NCBI GenBank assembly: GCA_010015655.1
Contig: ML976727.1
Coordinates: forward strand, 309,496-373,495
DNA from: Bimuria novae-zelandiae CBS 107.79
Lineage: Eukaryota; Ascomycota; Dothideomycetes; Pleosporales; Didymosphaeriaceae
DNA: 64,000 nt
Direction of reading: 5' to 3'
Part shown: piece after piece, positions 34,332 to 46,645 of the stretch
How positions within the stretch are numbered: the stretch's first letter is position 1
How the letters are laid out: every line of letters begins with the position of its first letter
Program-made: the position numbers and the translations under genes
Notes under the pieces: model-generated
Databases searched by the model: none
Told to the model about the DNA's origin: nothing
Seen by the model: only the letters and a program-made list of their open reading frames with translations

Positions 34332-34781
34332 GGTGATCTAGAGACACAAAGGTTGCGACTCTGGCGTGCGTCCGGTACGCCGTTGATGTTGCGGCCTGAT
34401 GATGTCGGTGCAGTAGTCGGCTCGGATTGCCCCCAAGCTTCGGCAGTGGCAACGTTGAATGCTTTTACTGAGCAATGCCGAGTCTCTGTGTTGTTAAAAA
34501 AAAACAAGCGGATTAAGAGATGGAGGTCCTGGTTGACTTCAGAACGTTCCAGTATTTGCGTGGGTGATTTAATGCGCATTAAGAGTAAATAATAGTGGGG
34601 TGCCATTGCTCGCTGCACGGGGGTATCTATTCCTTGGCGTGGCCAAAGTTTCGGCGCCAGCCGCTTCGCGTGGTGTTACGACATTATCCCTTCAGACCTA
34701 CAGCTTTCATCTTCGACCCACATCTCTCAACAGTCGCGAAATGCACCCAGTCCACCCAGATTGCCGTAACAGCACGTACAC
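34332..34781. other. Divergent promoter region, DID4/FZO1
   Basis: 450 bp between the start codons of an ESCRT-III gene and a mitofusin gene. It contains an A9 run near 34,497. Nothing else seen. Confidence 0.5.
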
Positions 34782-37521
34782 ATGAATCCTGGAAAACAAC
34801 CTTTCGACCCCTCCACCCCTGGGGAGTCGTCTTATAGCGGTCGCGACAATGGCCCGCCCCCGGGTTACATGACGGTGGGATCTGGTTCGACACCGGAAGC
34901 GGCCGCGCGTCTGATTTCCATGTTGGATCAGGACTCGGGCTACGGAGGAAGCATTGTGGATGGTGTTGGTGAAGACAGACCGAGCGCGCCACCCGCGCCC
35001 ATCCTCCCTGGCAGCGGCAGCACGGGATCCGCCGAGCAAGATAGACAACGAAGCCATGTGCTACAGCTACGCTATAATCAGAACAAGAACGCGCTTGGCC
35101 GGGCGATCCACGGGGCCATCGACATGCTGAAGAGCTTTCAAGAAGAGAATCTCAAATGGCCTGCACACTACCCTACCGTACCCGCCGAATCGAAACAGAC
35201 TGCCCATATTCGTTCCCAGTCCAGACCCGGTCTAGCCCACACCCAGTCTGCGAATGCGACGGGCGACTTCCAACCACCTCGATCTCCCGACCGACCGCGA
35301 GCTCCTCGCCGGGCAGGCACGTCCTTAGGGTCCGACTTCGACCCGGCAGAGTCGAGCGCTGCTGCGGAACGGGAGAAGAAACCAGAACCACGCCTCATCA
35401 CGCCGCAGCTCGCACAGGATTTCTCCGTGTTGAAGCTTGAATTGCGCATGGGAGGACGGACACAGACCGATCTTGTACACTCATTAGAAAAAGGGTCCAT
35501 AGCTTCTCTTCTGGACGGTCAGATACAACAGAGTGTTCGTCATCTATATGCTATCAAAGAGAGGATCGAGGACACTTCGAGCAAGGTTCTGGTCACGGGT
35601 GATCTCAATGCAGGAAAGTCCACATTCTGCAACGCTCTTCTGCGGAGGAAGGTCCTACCGGAAGACCAGCAACCCTGTACAAGTATTTTTTGTGAAGTGC
35701 TCGACTTTCGAGAGAACGGAGGTGTGGAGGAAGTCCATGCCATACCACTTGGTTCGGTATACAACCGCCACGATGAGAGCACATACACTGTTTTCTCACT
35801 GAGCGACCTCGAAAAGATCGTCATAGACAACGAGCACTTTTCGCAGTGCAAGATTTATATCCAGGACATTCGCTCGGTCGACGAATCGCTACTGAACAAT
35901 GGCGTGGTCGATATTGCACTCATTGATGCGCCTGGATTGAATTCAGACTCTGTCAAGACGACTGCCGTTTTTGCACGACAAGAAGAGATCGATGTAGTGG
36001 TGTTTGTTGTTTCCGCAACGAACCACTTCACGGAATCGGCAAAGAACTTCATCTTCTCAGCAGCCCGCGAGAAGGCGTACATTTTCATGGTGGTCAACGG
36101 TTTTGATGTCATTCGCGACCAACAGCGATGTAAGGAAATGATCCTTAAGCAGGTTCACGGGTTAAGTCCAGCAACATTCAAGGAATCGAGCGAGCTGGTC
36201 CATTTCGTCTCCAGCAATGCTATCCCAATGGCTGGTTCTCCCGATGGTGATGGTGATGACGATCCTTCCGACAAGGGCAAAGGCAAAGACCCCGAAAAGG
36301 AGCGAGACTTCAGCGACCTTGAGGCCTCATTGCGACGATTCGTTCTCGAGAAGCGGGCACGATCGAAGCTGGCGCCTGCGAAGACATATCTACTGAACGT
36401 TCTTGGTGACGTCCACAGCTTGGCTACAATCAATCGAAATGTCGCCCAGTCTGAACTAGAACGAGTAAAGAAAGAGATGGATGCACTGGAGCCGGAATAT
36501 GAAGAGTCCAAGAAATCAAGAGTAGAAGCTGGGGAGGCTGTGGATAGAATTGTCGAAGACACAACCTCCGAAGTTTACGAACATACTCGGGACACCATCA
36601 ACAGCTGCATCACCAAGGTAGGAGAACAAGACTTGGGCATTGAATACCCAGGCCTGCTCTCCGCCTATCAATACGCCGAAGATATCCGCGATTCCATGTT
36701 GCATGAGATCACAGAGACTGTACGACTGTGTGAAGAGCATGCTCGTTCGCAGGCCGCTCAGGGCTACAATGGCATCAAAAACCTGGGAATACTGCACCTT
36801 GGTAACATGCATGCCGATGTTATGTTCCGTCCCGAGAGGATGTTTAGGAAGTCGGTTCATGCGCTTGCTCGTCAGGTCGACATCGATATCGAAGTCTGGG
36901 ACTTCTTCGATATTGCGAATCTGTGGGAACGCCAAGAGAAGGTTGCAGGTACGGGCATGGCCGTCACCGTAGCCGGCGTTGTCGGCGGACGTCTGGTGGG
37001 CGGTGTGGGCTGGCTAGATGGCGCTCTCGGCGCCGCGAAAATCGTTGGTTCGAACAACCTCCGGAGACTGATCATTCCTGGTCTCATTGCAGGTGGTAAG
37101 TTATGCACAGTCCTGGGGTTACTCGTCCAGCTCTCGAACCGGTTGCTAACAAATCATAATAGTTGCGATCGGCGTCTCCTACATCCTCGCCTCGGTTCCT
37201 AAGTCCCTACCCCATCGGCTCAGCGCGAAACTCTCAGCACAGCTGGCAGCTATCGATTATACGCATTCGAACGCCCTCCGCATCAGTTCTGAGATCCGCA
37301 AAGCATTGAAGGGACCCGCAAAGGAGGTCCAGATCGGCCTCCAGCGCAACGTGGAGAAGCTCCAACTCAAGAAGGAAGAGACCAGCAAGCTCAAGGCAGA
37401 GGCTGCAGAAGCCAAGAAGTACTTCTCGAATCTGTTCCGCAGCTCGCACGAGCTGCGCCAGAACGTGCAGCGCATCGACTTGGAGGCTGGGCTCCCGGCT
37501 GCTGTTAGTGCGGGTTTGTAA
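34782..37521 (+). CDS. FZO1: Mitofusin Fzo1
   Basis: Fzo1 is the dynamin-like GTPase that fuses mitochondrial outer membranes. Exons 34782-37095 and 37163-37521 give 890 aa. The first about 220 residues are disordered. The GTPase domain shows G1 GDLNAGKST near 272, G2 around PCTSIF, G3 DAPG near 382 and G4 VVNGFD. A Lys-rich low-complexity insert (DKGKGKDPEKERD) lies inside the domain region. A heptad-repeat region follows, then two adjacent hydrophobic segments near 730-790 (VTVAGVVGGRLVGGVGWL and VAIGVSYILASVP, the second built at the junction), and a C-terminal coiled coil (LQRNVEKLQLKKEETSKLKA). The layout matches fungal mitofusins. Confidence 0.95.
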
Positions 37522-38053
37522 CTTAAGTAAATAGCTACGGGGATGCAAAAGCGGATGGGCTTTGGCTACATGGTGTTCTGGTGGGCATGTCTTCGGGTTG
37601 GCGCGAAGGTGTTTTGTGAGGGGCGTTTTCGGTGGCCAGCATGAAGCGATGTAAAGGAAAAGACCTCTTTTTTATGTGTACATATGTTTAATCAATACCC
37701 CTCTTGCCCTTTGTACGAATGTCACTCGTCGGTATCTGGTTGTTCTGCTGTTTCTCCTGGGGTTACACGCTGTATTGTATAGCTACCGAAATCCTCGTAG
37801 TGGACGTTAAGCTTTCGCGAGGGGATCTTACATGTGAAACATGATATAATTTACTTCATTCGTGATATCGTTGTATCCCTCAGTTATTTTCCGATTCACT
37901 TTTCACCTCGATGGTCCAATTCGAAAGGTAAACGCCAAGCAAGTACGCGGCTGCGGACCTCCGAGCGGGAACGTCATCCGCATCCCCAGCTCAGGCAGCT
38001 CGCACGCATAACCTAAGCCCCTCGATGGCTCTCACGACTCCGCAACCACGCTG
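37522..38053. other. Intergenic
   Basis: 3' flank of FZO1 and promoter of the DscA gene. Nothing else recognised. Confidence 0.5.
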
Positions 38054-40607
38054 ATGGAAGTTCGCCGGGACCCGCGCCAGTTCCTGTTCTTCATCATCCT
38101 GCTCCTGCTCATCAACTCGCCCGAGCCACAGAACCCAGGCTTCAACGCGCGAACGCGCTACGACGAGGTCATCGACCGCGAGTGGCAAGAGCTCTACACA
38201 CTGAATAGGACGGGATGGGGTGACTTTGACGCGAAGGAGAAAAAGTGGTTGAATATCACGGGGCTGAGGGAGGAAGATGCATTTTCGTGGGATACGCTGG
38301 GCGATGTTAAGCGCAGGGCCCGGGAGAGAATGAGAGGCGTGTTGGGAGACAGGGCGCAGGGGTGGCTGGACGGGAAAACGGAGGTCGGAAGTAAAGAGAT
38401 GGTATACAAGAATATCTCGGGGTTCGTGCAGGGCGAGTGGGTGCGCAGCCCGTTGAGTCGTACGCGGTTTCCGATCGATATGCTGAATACCACGGGGAAC
38501 GTCCCTGAATTCGCGCCGCTTGCTGAGTTCGATCGGAATCTTACGGGGACACATGGCACCGTCAGATTGCATCTCACCGAGCTGGATAGCAGGCAACGCA
38601 CGGATGAGAACCGCACGATTAGTGAGCTCAAGGCGAAGGTAGTCGTTGGCGATGCGGACAGTTGGGGAGACAACTGGTGGGAGTTCAATCTCAATGGGGT
38701 GCACTATCCAGACTTTGGGGGAGCCGTGTTGACCACGACGAGCGAAAGGTAGGCTTGCGACTGCCCATTGTGAAAGGGCGGCTTCTAATGACAAGCATAG
38801 ATTTGGCGGTATCTTCGCCCTTCCTCATTTACAACTGTCGCCACATCTGTACTCCAGCTCCCAGGGTCTACTCAACCGCACGATATACCAGACGATCCAG
38901 AATCAAATGGAAAGAGCTTTCCCAGTTTGGAATCCTTGGTCATCCGCCGTAGAAGGCGCTGCCGAGGGCGTCATGGGCGCGCACCATTGCGAATTCGTAC
39001 TCTTCCTCCAAGAAGCGCCTGTACAATTCGTTGATCGGAGTCAGCACAAACTCGCCCGAGGACCTGATCTGGACTGGCTCGAAGATGAGCTCCGACACCC
39101 TACTGGAGCACACATTCCTCTCCACTCCCAGATGGCCATGGACATGATCGGCTTCTCGCCTGACTGTGGATTCGTCATAGAGTCGAAAGGCCCTCCAGAC
39201 TTCTCACCCTCCGAAGCCATGCATTTGCTCGGTCTGAAAACGGAGGAATTCAACGACGAAGCCAAGCGTAGCATTCTTGCTTTCGCAGTCACCCTAGCGT
39301 TCCAGCTCATGTTCATCATCAAGCAGGCCAAGGAAGCCGCAACGCCGTCCACACGGAATCGAATTAGTTTCTACACCATCGCCATGATGGCTCTCGGAGA
39401 CGGCTTCATGTTCCTCGCCTTGCTATTCCTGCATCTGTTTCTGGGCACCTCTCAGTTGCAACTGTACACCATCGCCTTCTTAGCGCTGTTCTTGGTTGTG
39501 CTGGAACTGCGGTTCCTGATGGACATCTGGACCGTCCAGGTCACAGAGCAGATGCGTCAAGACCGCCAGCAAGCCTCGACCTCACCACCCAGCCCCCAAC
39601 CTCCGGCAACACCGGCTCCAATCCCCAATTCCCCGTCTCGAGCTCCTCCTCAAAGTGCCCCTCCCCCTGCCCCAGCAACAAGCACCACACCTCCCCAACC
39701 CCCCGCTCGAACGCCATCACCCCCCATCATCGTCTCCTCCGACCAAGACGACATCCCTGGCAGCGAACCCCTCCTTCCCACGACCAACACCCCCGCCACA
39801 GCAACAGCCACAGCCCAAACTACGACGTCCCCAAGAGCCGAGCTCGGCGCCCTATACTCCCGCTACTGCTTCCTCCTCATCCTCACCTTCTTCCTCACCC
39901 TCCAATTCACCACGATGCGCGCCACCGCGCGCGCCTTCTACTTCAACTTCCTCACCTTCCTCTACCTATCCTTCTGGACGCCCCAGATCTACCGCAACAT
40001 CATGCGCAACTGCCGCAAAGCGCTCCGGTGGGACTTTGTCCTCGGGCAATCCCTCGTGCGGCTCGTTCCTATTGCCTATTTCTACGCCGTCGAGGGGAAC
40101 GTGCTGTTTAGCGCGACGGATGTGCGCGGGCTCGCTGTGCTTGTGGGGTGGGTGTGGGTGCAGATCGTCGTCCTGGGCTTGCAGGAGGTGCTGGGGAGTA
40201 GGTTTTTCGTGAGGGAGGGGTGGGCGCCGCCTGCGTATGAGTATCATCCTCTGCTAAGGGAGGATGAGGAGGGCGCTACTATGCCGATTGGCTCCTCTTC
40301 CTCGTCCTCCTTCCCCAACACAACTTCCCCTGCTTCTGAAGACGCTCCTCACCTCCAGCCCAGCGAATCAAAAGGCAAGGGGAAGAAAGTCTTCGACTGC
40401 AGTATTTGCGCGACGGACATCGAGGTCCCGGTCATCCCGGCCGGTGGCAGCGGCGCGGATGTAGCGGGCTTGGGAGGTTTGACGCTGCAGCGCAGGGCGT
40501 ACATGGTTACGCCGTGTCGGCATATTTTTCATACGCCGTGCTTGGAGGGGTGGATGAGGTATCGGCTGCAGTGCCCGAATTGTCGGGAGGTGCTGCCGCC
40601 GCTGTAG
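38054..40607 (+). CDS. dscA: DSC complex RING E3 ligase (Tul1/DscA)
   Basis: The Golgi/endosome DSC E3 ligase ubiquitinates membrane proteins and, in many fungi, activates SREBP. Exons 38054-38748 and 38801-40607 give 833 aa; the junction rebuilds TTSERFGGIFALPHL. An N-terminal signal/anchor (FLFFIILLLLINSPEPQN) leads a lumenal domain of about 300 residues with Asn glycosylation sites. A multi-span region follows, split by a Pro/Thr/Ser/Ala-rich linker of about 100 residues. The C-terminus has a RING (FDCSICATDIEVPV, then YMVTPCRHIFHTPCLEGWM and QCPNCREVLPPL) that ends the protein exactly, as in Tul1. Confidence 0.95.
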
Positions 40608-41106
40608 ATACGCCCCTTACCTTACCTTACCTTACCTTACCTTTGTATAACAATCTTCCTTCTCTAAACATGCTCGGAGTAGTGACGTGCGTGAAGAAGG
40701 CTTGGTCATAGAAAGGGTTTCATAGGGAAGTGGGGTCAGGATGTGCACAGAGGGCAAAGCGTGTAGAAATATCTGAGAAAGTGATGTGTTTGATTAAGTA
40801 CGCGAAGTGATGTGAGCTACTACTAGCGGTCTAGTGCGAACTTTTCATGGCGTCGTTATCCCCCAGCTCTCTCGCCGTGCCCATCAAGAAAACACATCGC
40901 AAAAAACGCCAGGTATTGCCAACCTAGCTGACGGAGGCAGAAAATGTGGTATCTCTAGTACGCAAAAAGTCCTCATTCCGTATGCTTTGCTTCCCTCTGA
41001 CCCCAACTACCCAAAGTATCCTCGCACCAATATCGCAACTTTTGATATCGCCTTCGCATGTACTCTTCAAAAGCCTAGATGAAAGTGTGTGTGTGTACGT
41101 GTGTGT
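40608..41106. other. Intergenic with microsatellites
   Basis: Convergent 3' region between dscA and the rhomboid gene. It holds five tandem CTTAC units at 40616-40640 and a GT-rich run at 41085-41108 that reaches the rhomboid stop codon. No gene seen. Confidence 0.6.
40616..40640 (+). repeat. (CTTAC)5 microsatellite
   Basis: Five perfect CTTAC units begin 9 bases after the dscA stop codon, in its 3' UTR. Confidence 0.9.
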
Positions 41107-42895
41107 TTAGAACACGCGTCTCGCCGGGGCCGGCGTCGGACCCGGCACAGTCGTCGCCGTCGTGGGCTTGATGTTACCAATATCGCACCAGTCAGTGCCC
41201 CCAGTTTTGATCGGCTGTCCACACATTAGCAACACTTCCTTCCAAGCACACAACGCGAGACTTACCAAACAAGTTAAATGATGACACCACGAGCACCGAT
41301 TGCGCCACTCGTAAAAGTTCCTCAACAGCAGGATAAACCCTACAAACACGAGTACGAGGAGGGCCGCGCGAATGAGCCACCACGCCCACCAGAACGGCTT
41401 ACGCCCCTTGAAGAAACCCACGGGCTGCTTGACGAACTTCTGTAGTCCGGGGGCTGCATCCGGGCTCTGGTCGACGGTGGCGTAGGGCGGCTCGTCGCCG
41501 CCGATGCGCTCGCGCAGCGCCTGCGGGGAGTGCAGGATACATATGCCGAGGACGAAGCCCATGCAGAAACCGCCGATATGCGAGAAATTGTCGAGACCAG
41601 GGAGCAGGCCGAGCACGAAGGAGATGGCGATGTCGAGGAGGAGGAAGCAGAGGTCTTTGACGGGGGAGCGGCGCGTGCTCCAGTTGTACAGCAGGTCGAG
41701 CATGACAAGGGCGAGGATGCCGAAGAGGGAGCCCGACGCGCCGACTGAGGAGATGCCTTCGGCGGCATAGTTTCCGCCGAGGACGAAGCCGAATATGCCG
41801 GAGGCGAAGTAGACGAGTGCGAAGCGTAGCGGTCCGATTTCCTTTTCCATGTCCCGGCCTAGTGTGAGTTGGAGGAGCATGTTGAACCCGATATGGATCA
41901 GTCCTGCGTGCAGGAAGATGGGCGTGATGAAGCGCCACCACTGGTCGGGTTCCTGCGACTTCTTGGTCTCGCGGTCTGCCCACGAAAGGTCGGGATCTTG
42001 TTCGGGGACGCCGCCCATGCCGCAGAGCTGCGAGAGGGAGCAGACTGAGTCGGCGTTGGTGCTATTGGGACAGGGCCACAGGGTGATGTGGTTGTCGAGG
42101 ACGGGTTCGACGTAGTGCATGCAGGGCTGGTAGCGGGCGCCCATGTTAATGAGGACGTAGGGCGAGGGACCGATCATGATGTTGAAGGGCTTCGTTTGGA
42201 TGGGCGAGCCCGTTAATACTCCTGCAGTTGCTTGTCAGCATGGCGGTCTCTCTTAAAATGCTCGAAAACAGTCCTAAATGGATCTTGGGCTTGTCTCACT
42301 CTGGGCTCAAATGCAAGTTGGACGTACCGTTCCTGATGAGCTCCCCTACGAAGACGCCAATCTGTACTGCCGTCAAAATGTACACTACCCACGTAATTTT
42401 CCCGCTGAACCACCCCTTCTTCTTCTTCTTCCTCTTTTCTCTTGGCCGCCCTTCCGGATCCATCTGATACACGCCCGTCGCAACATGACTTGACCCCATC
42501 TTTCCTTGTTGTTGTTGTAGCGGGATCGCGTTCTGGTCGGCGAACGGATCAGCGTGTGTAGGTGCTGGCGCGTCGTAACGCTGGTTGTACGGATGCGCCT
42601 GGTTGGTATACGGATCGGCGCCGTGATACGCCGTGTCGCTATACGCCGAAGATGCTCCTGTTTGGGTATGCGCGAGATGGGCAGTCGAGGAGTAGTCGTG
42701 GTTGCTATCGTAGCGATTCCCGTCGTCAAAGGGCGATGATACAGGCGATATCGACTGTAGCGACTGTGCGGACGTAGTATGAGGCGGGGGTTGCGGACGC
42801 GAGGCTGGAGTGCTGCCTCCTGGGGTGAAGGAGGAGTAGTAGTCGTTGGCGGCCATTGTTGCAGATTGGCCCGGCGTGGCGCGCGCTGTGCTCAA
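41107..42895 (-). CDS. Rhomboid-family intramembrane protease
   Basis: Exons 42328-42895, 41266-42221 and 41107-41214 give 543 aa from the first ATG; a second ATG at 42856 has a stronger context (ACAATGGCCGCC) and would give 530. A disordered Pro/Ser/Tyr-rich N-terminus and a Lys/Arg cluster (KRKKKKKGWFSG) precede the first membrane span (ITWVVYILTAVQIGVFVGEL). After a Cys-rich loop come the rhomboid features: WWRFITPIFLHAGLIHIGFN, the catalytic Ser in GASGSLFG, and the catalytic His in HIGGFCMGF. A final span (ALLVLVFVGFILLL) and a short Cys-containing tail follow. Both catalytic residues are present, so it should be active rather than an iRhom. The substrate is unknown. Confidence 0.92.
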
Positions 42896-44359
42896 CCAGC
42901 TCGGAGGTACAGACTTTACAGTCGCGGGCCGGAGTTGGCTGACGATCCTATAACAGGTGTGTAGGTGAGCGTCTGGAAGGGGGAGGCGTGACGGAGGGTG
43001 TGGTGAGCAGCCGGAGACACTGGTCGGAGTTCGTGGTTATGTTGACCTCTTGGAGATAATGGCTTTGTTGAACAAAGGCCTTGCGCAACAACAATCAGCG
43101 CAGGTAGCCGGGCACAATGTCGGAAGCGAGAAAAGAGCCAGAAACGACGGTAGGGTCACAGGCGCCTATATAGTATGCACTAAGTCTTGTGAGCTGAGCA
43201 GCGATACGCGGATCAGAGGCTGAACGAGCACTGCATACGACAACTTCAGGCAATGCCCTGACGCTACGCAAACGCACCGCCCGGCCTTGTCCTACAGCCA
43301 ATCGGACAAATGCGCCGTTGTGTAACCCCTGCTCAAGCTCCCTTCTGAAACGGAGTGATGGGCCCTTGTTGCTTTAAATAATCAAATAATCCTGGGGCAA
43401 AGTCACCGCGAGTGACGGCATTCCTTATGCTTTGGACATTTTCCCATCGGAACGTATTGCACTGTGCTATTCGGAGCACATTCACATAGCCAAGGAACAT
43501 GCCCGCCTCGTTGCAGTTCACCTCGTCCATTGAAGCACAACATTGTGCAGCGTGAGCGTGTTCGTGTATGTAGACCTATGTGGCGCCCAAATGCAGTGGC
43601 GGAGCTGAGCTAGCTGTGAATGTGGAGCCCATAGTACGCAAACCTTCTGCGGCTGTACTCTACAGCAATGTCCACCTTAAGACCTCACCAGCCTCACAGA
43701 CTTTTGCAGTGACCATAAGTCTATGCACTACCCACCCTTTCTCACCTGCAGCCTCCAAGAAGTGTCCTAATCCTCTCGCGCACCGGAGATTTGGCAGCCT
43801 CGGGCATCCAAAAACCCAGCTGTCAGCGCTGCGAACTCCGTCCATTCAGCACCCAGGAAGGCTCAAAATTTCTCCATTTACACTGTAAGCATGGGCGCTT
43901 TGCACATGCCATGACTTTCCAAGCGCGCCCTCGGAGATTTCTTGAATGGCATTAGAAGCAGGTCAGACCCTTGCAGACGTGCCACGCTCGGGCAGCATCG
44001 TGCATTTCCTGTTCAGGCAACCTCGGGGCAGCATCACTTGGCCTAACTGTGCAAGGCTGAATTGGAAGATTGAGTGTCTATTGCTACTGAGAGATGAGAA
44101 ACTTTTGTTCTACTGTCATACCGACAGTACATGAACTTGCTTGCCAAAAGTTGGATCCATATTGCCCAGCGATGGGCATGCCATTCCGAACTGTCCTGGC
44201 CTTGTACTGTGCGATGACCTTCAAGGCTTCAATTCAGTCGCCTTTCGAACCCGCCCACTAATTTGTGGGCATGCCATAAGCAAGTGAGTTTTATCCGTGT
44301 GACCTTCAAAATACAAAAGGAAATCATCCAGTCCTACCCTTCCAGACTGTTCTTCCTCT
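42896..44359. other. Intergenic, 1.5 kb
   Basis: Upstream region of the rhomboid gene and 3' flank of the C2H2 gene. It contains one small minus-strand frame with coding-like codon use (43333-43530, listed separately). Nothing else seen. Confidence 0.45.
43333..43530 (-). CDS. Possible small protein (65 aa)
   Basis: Not recognised. The frame MDEVNCNEAGMFLGYVNVLR... has balanced composition with Trp, Phe and charged residues, and GC-ending codons in its first half, unlike the Arg/Ser/Cys-rich shadow frames nearby. It ends DYLKQQGPITPFQKGA. There is no signal peptide and no neighbouring exon I could join. It may be a real small gene, a remnant of a larger one, or chance. Confidence 0.25.
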   Translation of the reverse strand: MDEVNCNEAGMFLGYVNVLRIAQCNTFRWENVQSIRNAVTRGDFAPGLFDYLKQQGPITPFQKGA

Positions 44360-46001
44360 TCACCAACGTGAGAGCTTGTTTCTGTAGTTGAATGTGCCAG
44401 ACACGCCGCCACCACTGATCTGCGCAGCGACCTTCTCCGGCTCTTTCCAATCTGGCGGCGTGCTAGACGAGTACTCCAGATACGTAATGGCTTGCGGCGC
44501 CTCGGATGGCGCGTATTTCACCATCTGTCCGGTGGCTGCATCTCTAATCTCAACCGTTTTGTCTGCAATGTGGTCAGGGCGCACTTTCTCCTTGACGCTG
44601 AGGAAGCCACCGGTGAGCTTGTCCAGGAAGATGTTGAAGTCGGTCGCTTTGTTCACCAGGCACCTAGACCCGCGGGATTGGCAGTGACACATCAGGGCGG
44701 TTATAGAGTCGAAGTACTTGAGACAGTACGGACACTTGGCGCGATTCACTCGGTGACTCGTGAGGATGTGGTCCTTCATCTCGGATACCTCGTTGAAGGT
44801 CTGCCTACAATGTCGTTAGCTTCAGATATTCAAGTCTATGTCAAGGAAAGTCGCAATTTGGGACCTACTCGCAAGGGAAGGGGCAGAAATATTTTTGAAT
44901 CAACGCATTGTAGAAGGGCTCCGGGTTCCAGTCCCTGCTCAACGGATCCCAGATACGGGTGCTCATGATGTTTATGCCATGCTGTTGGACTGTTTGGTGG
45001 TCTGCGGCTTCGATCGTGAATTCCTTCGCGGGCGGCTGTGTTGGCTTTGCACTCGGGAAGAGCTGTTTGGCCGACCGACCACCCCATGCTTTAGTTTGAC
45101 TGCCCGCAGCAGTCTCTGTCTCGGAACCTCCCAGTGTCTTTCCACTCAAGCTCGACGTTATGGTCGACCCACTAGTGTTGCGGTCTCGGGGCAGAGTTGG
45201 CCATAGAACGGTCGGCGGAACGGGTGTCTCCTCCGGTTCCTCCGGCTGAAGAGCCTTGAAGGCGATTTTCTGGGCTTCATCCTCTTCTTCTTCAAGCGGG
45301 TTCTCGAGGCCAATCCCACCCTCCTCCTCTTCATCCAATGCGGCATCGAACTGGCTCAGTTTTTGCATGAAGCGGTCTTTGTATCCGCCATCACTAAGGA
45401 GATTGCTGATGAGTTTCTTGTGGACCACATGACCGGTGAATTGATGTTCGCTGATAACCTTGCAGTAGCCCTGGTCTCTTTAGCATACATCCTACGGACA
45501 GGACTAGGTCGAAAGCCTGCGTGCCATGCGCTACCGAAGGACCGTTTGGCGAACATCTAATTCGTCTCGAGCTATTTTCCTGCGGTCATACTTACAAACT
45601 CAAGATGCTCAATCAACATTGCTGATGCAGGAAACGTCTCACCGCATCCAATGCAGGGCAGTTTCTGCTTGACCTTGTGGCTCTATAACCACAACAATTA
45701 GCATTGGTGTATATCCATCAGCTTGATGAGAACTTACTAGTTCTATGTGCCGCTGTAGGCCTGACCTACTCTTGAACTCTTCACCGCACACGCGGCACGC
45801 CTTGTTATGCTTCTCCGGCGTGAAAGCTTTGTGAAGAGCAAGGTCGTCATAGGACTCGAAGTCCTTATCGCACAGTGAGCAGTAATCATGCTCCTCAGCC
45901 TCCTTCTTGTGCCGGTGCATTTGGCGCACAGTGGCGAACGAAGCCGGACAGTCGGGGTAAGTACAAGGGACGCCATTGATGGGCGTCAGTGATGCAGGCA
46001 T
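44360..46001 (-). CDS. C2H2 zinc-finger protein
   Basis: Exons 45738-46001, 45596-45682, 44869-45470 and 44360-44804 give 465 aa with consistent phases. The N-terminal half has successive C2H2-like units: CTYPDCPASFATVRQMHRHK, CSLCDKDFESYDDLALHK, CRVCGEEFKSRSGLQRHIEL and CIGCGETFPASAMLIEHLEF, the third and fourth separated by an intron. An acidic linker (about 150-230) follows, then a second pair beginning CPFPCEQTFNEVSEMKDHIL (junction-built) and CPYCLKYFDSITALMCHCQS. The C-terminal about 100 residues are unassigned. DNA or RNA binding is likely from the fingers; the target is unknown. The third-exon acceptor (after GACCAG) is inferred from frame continuity. Confidence 0.85.
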
Positions 46002-46645
46002 CGTGGTCGAGACGTGGCCGAGACGGGCTCGAGCCGCAACCTTCGAGGGCGATTGGGTAGAAGAAGAGTTGTAGCTGGGTGGGTGGCAGAGCGAGAGTTC
46101 TTATATTTGTAGCTAGCGGTTGGCGTCTTGTGTTACGAAATGAAGGTGAAGGACGGAAGCAGGTAGCTAGGCAGACGCCGGAGTGATAGCGAGCGTTTGC
46201 AGCTAGTGAGGGCTTTGTCGGTGAGACTAGAAATAGGTGAGAGTGGAAGGTGCGGGTTGCGCTACTAACGAAGGAAGTGCAAATGGGGAAAGTACAATGT
46301 CAACACCTCAACAAGCCAAATGCGATGGGTTTATCCTGGCGGGGTGTGTAGAGGAAAATGTAAAGTTCATGTTTTTGTTCTTCTTAATGTATGCAATATG
46401 TGGTTCTGCCTAATGTGTGGTTAGTTAGACTAGGATTCAAGTGCAATCCACTCACAGGCAGAAAAGTGTTGACTGTGCTGACAACATCTCAACAAGATCA
46501 CATACACAGCGCACTCGTGGATAATTTGGCAGGTCATACTAGCCTTTATGATACGTCTATTCTCGCGCTATATACACCTTGTGTTGGTATTCGAGACTAC
46601 ATGCCCAATGGCCAATTTTCATTACTCCATTTTGCGCACAACTAC
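46002..46645. other. Intergenic
   Basis: 5' flank of the C2H2 gene and 3' flank of cyanase. No gene seen. Confidence 0.5.

Noticed and set aside
37991..38794. 267-codon minus-strand frame over dscA
   Set aside because: Shadow of dscA exon 1; no domain and poor composition.
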